A stretch of 64,000 bases of DNA, taken from the NCBI RefSeq assembly GCF_018991925.1, contig NW_024744529.1, positions 287,501-351,500 of the forward strand, given 5' to 3'. A program made the position numbers and the translations under genes. Origin of the DNA: Homarus americanus. Lineage: Eukaryota; Arthropoda; Malacostraca; Decapoda; Nephropidae. Shown here one piece after another: positions 58,721-64,000 of this stretch (its first letter is position 1; each line of letters opens with the position of its first letter). A model generated the notes under the pieces. It worked only from the letters and a program-made list of their open reading frames with translations. It did not search any database and was not told the DNA's origin.

Positions 58721-59366
58721 TCAGTTCAGTTGGTGACTTAATGGTGAGAGGTGAGTCGAGTTGAGTCTCTTCTTCACATAGACTCAGGCAGACTCATCAA
58801 CGAGACTCAGTGAACTCTTACGATGAGACGACCTTGAGATTGAGAGACCATAACATCAATTAAACTTTCTCCTTTTTACCAACACACACAATAGAGTGAC
58901 GCCTGAAGGACAGTCTTAACCTAACCTAACCATTATGGTCTTGTCAAGTTCACCATAGAGAAGAGAGAGAAATAAACCCATAGGCTATAATTAAATATAA
59001 AACAAACATCCATAAATTATACATAACCACATATAATTCACCAGCTTCCACGGCAATAATTTTCACGACGGTATTATAACCCGGAACTAATAACATCCAC
59101 CTTTTAAAATATATCCACTTATCTCTCTGTGTGTGTTGTGTGTCCCTCTTCGTCAGCTAACAAGTTCAGGGAGGAGTGTGGTATGAGCGTCTGTCTGTCT
59201 CCAGGTGTAACGAGACAGTTTAGTATATCCGATCAGGTAGTTAATTAAAAGTGAATTCGACGATAATTGACTACAGCCTCCAGTGGTCTTTCATCTGACA
59301 CGGGTAAAACTCCCTACATGGTGTGACAGGTATTCCAACCCCGCCACTGTTTATGTTGAACGAGTG
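58721..59366. other. unassigned spacer
   Basis: Contains two or three CCTAA units at 58918-58930. Nothing else recognised. Confidence 0.4.
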
Positions 59367-59377
59367 CTCTATCTATC

Positions 59378-59408
<31 letters not shown>

Positions 59409-59515
59409 TTATCTATCTATTTATTTATCTATCTATCTATCTATCTATCTATACCTATTTGCATACAAGTATACATACATATATACATACATTACATACA
59501 TACATACACACACAC
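59367..59515. repeat. (ATCT)n then (TACA)n microsatellites
   Basis: ATCT/ATTT units at 59367-59452, TACA units and a short CA run to 59518. Confidence 0.95.
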
Positions 59516-60134
59516 ACAGAAGCATACAGTATATATTAAATTCTTCATAGATACATACATGTGTATATATCCTAATTGTCAGTAAATCCCAGCGTCAATA
59601 ATTCTGAGAGAGAGCCGAGGGGGCCAGCACACCTGCACCCTCACATGTGATAGGTAACATCTGCATAAAAGAATGATGGTCGCGGGGGGACTTAGTCATT
59701 CTACCTGCGCCACTAATGAAGGAGGTCACCTGTGTGGCGATACACAGCTCACCTGGGTAACCCAACATGTTTCTTTCATTTCTCTATCGGAAGAGAGGGG
59801 TGAGGAAGAAGGAGGGGTGGGGGGGGGAAGGAAATGGGGGAAGGAAATGGGGCTGAGAGAGGGGTGGTGCGAAGGAACGAAGGAAAGAAGAGAAGAGTTT
59901 AGATAAGGAGTAAGAGGAGGAGGAAGAAGATTAAAGTAAAGATTACCATAAACAAAACAAGACCCCCCCCCCCTCCAAAATAAAAGTCTTAAATCACTTG
60001 GTCACTATTCCATCTACACTTCACCTCCCCGGCCATCCAAAAAAAGTACCTGAGTTATCGCCCGGACAAGCAACCAACCCAAAAAGCACTCCTCTTTCGC
60101 ACGCTCTTTGCACTGTCCCTGGAGACATCCCAAT
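59516..60134. other. unassigned spacer with purine patch
   Basis: GGAAGGAAATGGGG-type purine sequence at 59785-59935; a run of ten C at 59962. No gene. Confidence 0.45.
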
Positions 60135-60310
60135 GGGGTCCGATCAAGCCAGTGTACAATCAAGCCATAATCAAGCCACATCCAATCCAGTCAGTGTACA
60201 ATCAAGCCGGAATCCACCCAATCAAGCCAGAATCCATCCAATCAAGCCCAGCGTACAATCAAGCCAGAATCCATCCAATCAAGCCAGTGTACAATCAAGC
60301 CAAAACAAAG
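60135..60310. repeat. CAATCAAGCCAGTGTA minisatellite
   Basis: The core CAATCAAGCC recurs about ten times with spacers of AGTGTA or AGAATCCATC, giving a 16/22-bp alternating period. Confidence 0.92.
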
Positions 60311-60699
60311 CGAGACATAAAGGGCATCATCTCTTGACACATATCTGGCTAGTCGTCAGCCCTTGATGATCGTTTGAGATGAGTTATGTTGTTGCTTGTG
60401 TGTGTGTGAGAGCGAGAGAGAGAGAGAGCGAGATTTTTACTTGTGATAATGGAGCCTGTGTGTGTGTGTGTGGTTTGTGTGTATGTATGTTTGTGTGTGT
60501 GTGTGGAGGAGGGTAGCAATGGAGCTAATTAATAAAAAGAGAGAACATGATGTGGACAGGTGAGAGGTAACAGGTGACAGAGGTGTGAGAGGGAAGGGAG
60601 AGGGTAGGGAAGAATGATGTGGTAGAGAGCGGAAGATGAAGAGAGAGAGAGAGGAGAATGGATAAGCAATAAGGATGGAAATTAAGAAAAAAATGGAGC

Positions 60700-60730
<31 letters not shown>

Positions 60731-61069
60731 AATGAGGTAGAAATATAATGCAGGAGGAAAAGGTAGAGGAATGATAACAAAGATAGGAAAAGAGAGAGAG
60801 AAAGAGATAATGAAGCAGAAAGGGATTTAAAAAGAGGAGCACCATCAAAGAAAGAAAGAAAGAAAGAAAGAACTAATAAAATATCATAACGAAAGACAAA
60901 CTGAAAGTGAGAGAGAAAAAAGAACAATAAAAACAGAAAGAAACAAGACAATGAGAACACAGTGATAAATCAGAGGAGGAGAGACATAAGAGGAATTACA
61001 TAGGAAGATGCCTGACACTGATGGAGTCAAGATGATGGATGCTGCCTTGTGTATGATGCTGTGTTGAGA

Positions 61070-61110
<41 letters not shown>

Positions 61111-61261
61111 ACACCTTCCAGTCATCAAGTGAACATACAGACATTGACCAACTATAAGACTGACGTTACATCGCCTGGCGTTCATCTAAGTGATAGATGG
61201 ACATCAGATCAGCTGTTGAGCGAGAGATTGCGGAGGCGGGTTATTGGACCTCCAAAATTGA
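60311..61261. other. purine-rich spacer with GA and GT runs
   Basis: GT at 60398-60407 and 60456-60505, GA at 60412-60430, 60701-60729 and 61066-61108, GAAA at 60846-60872. Frames here are Ser/Leu/Phe artefacts. A plus frame at 61129-61422 is unrecognised. Confidence 0.6.
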
Positions 61262-61490
61262 TGGACCAACTCTCTTCAAACAACGCCAAATTCTCTCTCT
61301 CTCTCTCTCAAGCCGTTACCAAACCGTGTCTTTCTTCACTCGTCGCCAAAGTTAATTCACCCATCGTCAAATTTTTCATTAACCAACGCCAAAGTTTTTT
61401 CAGACCGCCAAACTTTTCTTAACCAACGCCAAACTTTTCTCAACCAACGCCAAACTTTTCTCAACCAACGCCAAACTTTCTTTAATACAA
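61262..61490. repeat. 21-bp minisatellite ACCAACGCCAAACTTTTCTCA
   Basis: About ten copies, diverged on the left (with an internal TC run at 61293-61309) and near-identical on the right, so amplification is more recent at the right end. Confidence 0.94.
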
Positions 61491-61512
61491 CCACCACCAA
61501 TTTGCGTGACTA

Positions 61513-61668
61513 CATTGTTGTTGTCAGTTGTTGTTGTTGTTGTTGATGTTAACTGCTATTGTTTTTGTCGTTTTTAGTTGTTGTAAGTTGTTGTTTTTAG
61601 TTGTTGTAAGTTGTTGTTTTTAGTTGTTGTAAGTTGTTGTTTTTAGTTGTTGTTGTTGTTGTCATAGT
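61513..61668. repeat. (TTG)n and 23-bp TAGTTGTTGTAAGTTGTTGTTTT repeat
   Basis: TTG triplets grading into four copies of a 23-bp unit. Confidence 0.94.
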
Positions 61669-61734
61669 ATTAATATTTAATCACCCAACACCCAATAATT
61701 ACGACAATATGAATCTCCCTACCTCTTTCTAGCT

Positions 61735-61925
61735 CTGTGTGTCTGTCTCTCTCTTTCTCTTTGTGTGTCGTTCAGTCCCTCTGTGTCTGTGTCTGTGTCT
61801 TTCAGTTTCTCTGTGTGTGTGTCTTTCAGTCTCTCTGTGTGTGTCTTTCTGTCTCTTTGTGTCTCTTTCCGTGTCTCTGTCTCTCTCTTTTATCCCTGTG
61901 TCTCTCTATCTCTCTCTCTCACACT
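61735..61925. repeat. CTGTGTCTCT tract
   Basis: CT/TG-rich simple sequence with TTTCAGTCTCTCTGTGTGTG-like units. Confidence 0.9.
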
Positions 61926-62085
61926 GCAGGGAATTAAACTCACATTAACGTCAACTCACACACACATTTCCGCCACTCCCCGAGATCCTGATATCCATTA
62001 AATTCCATTGAGTCACGACAAAATACGAGAGAATTAGAATTTAATGATGACATTACATTAGCCTGAAGCTTTGACAGGTTACATG

Positions 62086-62088
<3 letters not shown>

Positions 62089-62135
<47 letters not shown>
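62089..62135. repeat. (TA)n microsatellite
   Basis: 47 bp of TA. Confidence 0.97.
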
Positions 62136-62138
<3 letters not shown>

Positions 62139-63682
62139 GATAAATATATGCACACACAACTGTCAGAGGTTATGTTATTTTTTGGTTAATTTGAGTAACC
62201 TTTAGGAGATGTTGGCATAGTAATATCCAAGGGCTTCAGGGTTACTTATTCACATCTCGAGGAAGTACAGTTGGGTGTGGTGTGTTCCCTGTAGATGCGA
62301 ACAGTCCTGAGAGCACACGTACGCACGCACGCACACACTCATCTTTGTTTATTTAATACATTATTTCTCGTGGAAGAATTTTGAAATGATTTAATCCCTA
62401 TTTACCTCGATTAATTGTGAAATGATTTTGTCTCGTTTGGTGTTGGACATAATATAAGTTAGTTGTAGTCCGTCTGTGTGGCCATCACAGCCTGCCAGCT
62501 AAAGGTCAAACACAAATAAACAAGAGAAGCCCTGTAGATGTATTTGACTTTGACAATAACCTTTGCCTGACCTCTCAACATAAAGGCAAGGCGGTGAGAG
62601 GTTTGATCTCCGTATGTTCGCCTGAGATCATCTAGAATACTTCTTTACTTACGTTTCAGTGTCTCAAGTCCACTGACCGGTCGAGACAGTACCACAACCT
62701 TAAGATTTTATTTGTGATTTACTGGACCTAAAATATAATTTATTCTTCTTGTTTTCTGTGTTGGAAGGAACTGTGTGGTGTTTTACTCTGGTTTGCCAAG
62801 TGATGGAGCGGAGACACTACAGTTCACTTCAAGATTCTCACTTTCTTTTTGATTTGTTGGTTCAGAAATGTATTAATTCTTTGCTATACTGTAACTTGTT
62901 TGTTCAGAGTTACAGGAGACTCTGTAGTCTTTGTACTTTACACATCAGTTAAATGAAGACAGATCATATATATAAATTATTAAGTTTTTGACGTCTTGAA
63001 CGAAATTTCTAGTTTTTTTTACATGAGTTGCCTGTTTTTGTTAGTTAATAGCAGTCTCTACCCACATACATTCACGGGGTTTTAAACAAACCCTAAAAAC
63101 ATAGATCATAAATATAAGATAAGCTTTATGTTTGTCGGCTCTGACGCATCATGAATATATTGTTCCAGTTTTTATCTGTTTCTCTCCAACTTTTACAATC
63201 TATTCTGGCCGTCACTTCTCCCGTTCGACTTTTGGTGATTCTCACAAAGTTCGATCAGGGATAGAGCCTTTTGTCCGTACTGCTGTGGATATTATCGAAA
63301 ACGAGGAATAATTTTTGGCTTAACTTGTTGTCCTATCATTCATAAGGTGGCCTTCGTTGGCTAATTATAACCCTTTAATTAACTCACCTGCTCCGTGTCA
63401 TCTGTTAACGTATCAGAACTCGTCTAACAATTATCCAGGTGGTAGATTAAAACCTGAACGACAGACAAACAAAGGAAGTTAAACGATCATGCAGTTCTAC
63501 AATACTTTCATAATGTTGGGTGAATTAGTGAGTGAAAGTCGGTGTTGCAGTGCCAATTTTTAAGGTGCCGGAGCTGTCAAAATAATTTCCGTTTCCTAAA
63601 CCGTGTATATATATTCCTCTTCATCTACGCCACCACACCACACTTCACACATTAAGTTATAGTAAGCTATTAATCTATATCA
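62136..63682. other. unassigned low-repeat sequence
   Basis: Second-largest stretch without tandem repeats. The plus frame 62749-62952 is Cys/Leu/Ser-rich with no recognised domain. No RNA gene, element end or splice-ordered exon set was found. Confidence 0.35.
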
Positions 63683-63745
63683 ATCAAGCAATCAATTTTA
63701 TTTGGCATTAATAATACATATACAAAGCCGAATATAACCCTCATA
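63683..63745 (-). mobile_element. possible LINE 3' terminus with AATAAA and ATTG tail
   Basis: On the minus strand: GCCAAATAAAATTGATTGCTTGATTGATATAG. A polyadenylation-like AATAAA followed at once by ATTG units is the form of several LINE 3' ends. No coding remnant is found upstream on that strand, so it is only a candidate. Confidence 0.3.
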
Positions 63746-63857
63746 CAATTAATCTCTCCTTCAGATCAGTTTACATTTTATGACTTATTAATATTGTAGA
63801 AAGACTTTGATAACAGGTGCACTTGTAAACACTTAAAAAAACAATATTTCCTCTCAT

Positions 63858-64000
63858 AAGTCTCCCTCAACCACTAACATTATCATCACTCAGGTATGTC
63901 TCCCTCAACCACAAACATCACCAGGTAAGTCTCCCTCAACCACAAACATCATCACCCAGGTAAGTCTCCCTCAACCACTAACATTATCATCACCCAGGTA
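63858..64000 (+). repeat. 31-38-bp minisatellite with splice-donor-like motif, runs off the window
   Basis: Four units start TCTCCCTCAACCAC(T/A)AACAT at 63861, 63899, 63930 and 63965. Each ends CAGGTA(A/T)GT, an exact or near-exact 5' splice-site consensus; the last unit is cut by the window end. Confidence 0.93.

Overview
The window reads as repeat-dense, gene-poor nuclear DNA from an arthropod, most likely a decapod crustacean. The direct evidence for an arthropod is many interstitial arrays of the pentamer TTAGG/CCTAA, the arthropod telomere unit. The decapod guess is an inference from the extreme load of dinucleotide microsatellites, tens of private minisatellite families, and the mix of degraded CR1-, RTE- and I/Jockey-like LINEs. 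I found no intact host protein-coding gene, no convincing exon chain, no rRNA or canonical tRNA, no CRISPR array and no bacterial-type operon. Nearly every long open frame is a by-product of a tandem repeat or a low-complexity tract.

Coding remains all belong to transposable elements and all are broken. 0.7-2.4 kb holds two copies of the C-terminal tail of one non-LTR retrotransposon family (restriction-like-endonuclease type), followed on the minus strand by the cysteine-rich C-terminus of a piggyBac-like transposase (2.45-2.68 kb). 6.06-8.07 kb is a minus-strand endonuclease/reverse-transcriptase LINE whose YADD motif reads YADV. 16.7-18.7 kb is the best preserved element, a 5'-truncated CR1/L2-like LINE with FADD intact, four frameshifts and a 3' tail of TTCTTATG units. 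26.5-27.2 and 53.5-53.8 kb are two 3' ends of one LINE family ('family B'). 54.15-55.22 kb is a YVDD reverse-transcriptase LINE ('family A') whose 3' tail recurs on the minus strand at 8.2 and 9.6 kb. 51.2-51.7 kb (minus) is the C-terminus of another LINE ('family C'). 37.6-38.7 kb is a Ty3/gypsy-like integrase remnant flanked by short direct repeats that may be LTR remnants.

Non-autonomous elements include a 341-bp hAT-like MITE (12.2 kb), a ~247-bp MITE with long inverted ends (20.2 kb), a foldback element (22.4 kb), a perfect 17-bp hairpin (13.4 kb) and a diverged dispersed repeat marked by GATTCTCAAA ... CCATTTTGGCC (32.5 and 40 kb).

Tandem repeats dominate the rest. The most striking are a 1.3-kb array of 25-bp units carrying CCAAT (20.6-21.9 kb), a 1.34-kb array of 28-bp units (40.8-42.1 kb), an array whose 25-bp unit carries two separate dyads (24.2-24.7 kb), a 21-bp array in which most units carry the CRE core TGACGTCA (34.97-35.25 kb), and a splice-donor-bearing repeat running off the right edge (63.86-64.0 kb). 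No undescribed multi-gene system is visible. The most interesting signals are structural: LINE 5' truncation points that sit directly on microsatellites, regulatory-motif minisatellites, and mixed-orientation interstitial telomeric blocks.
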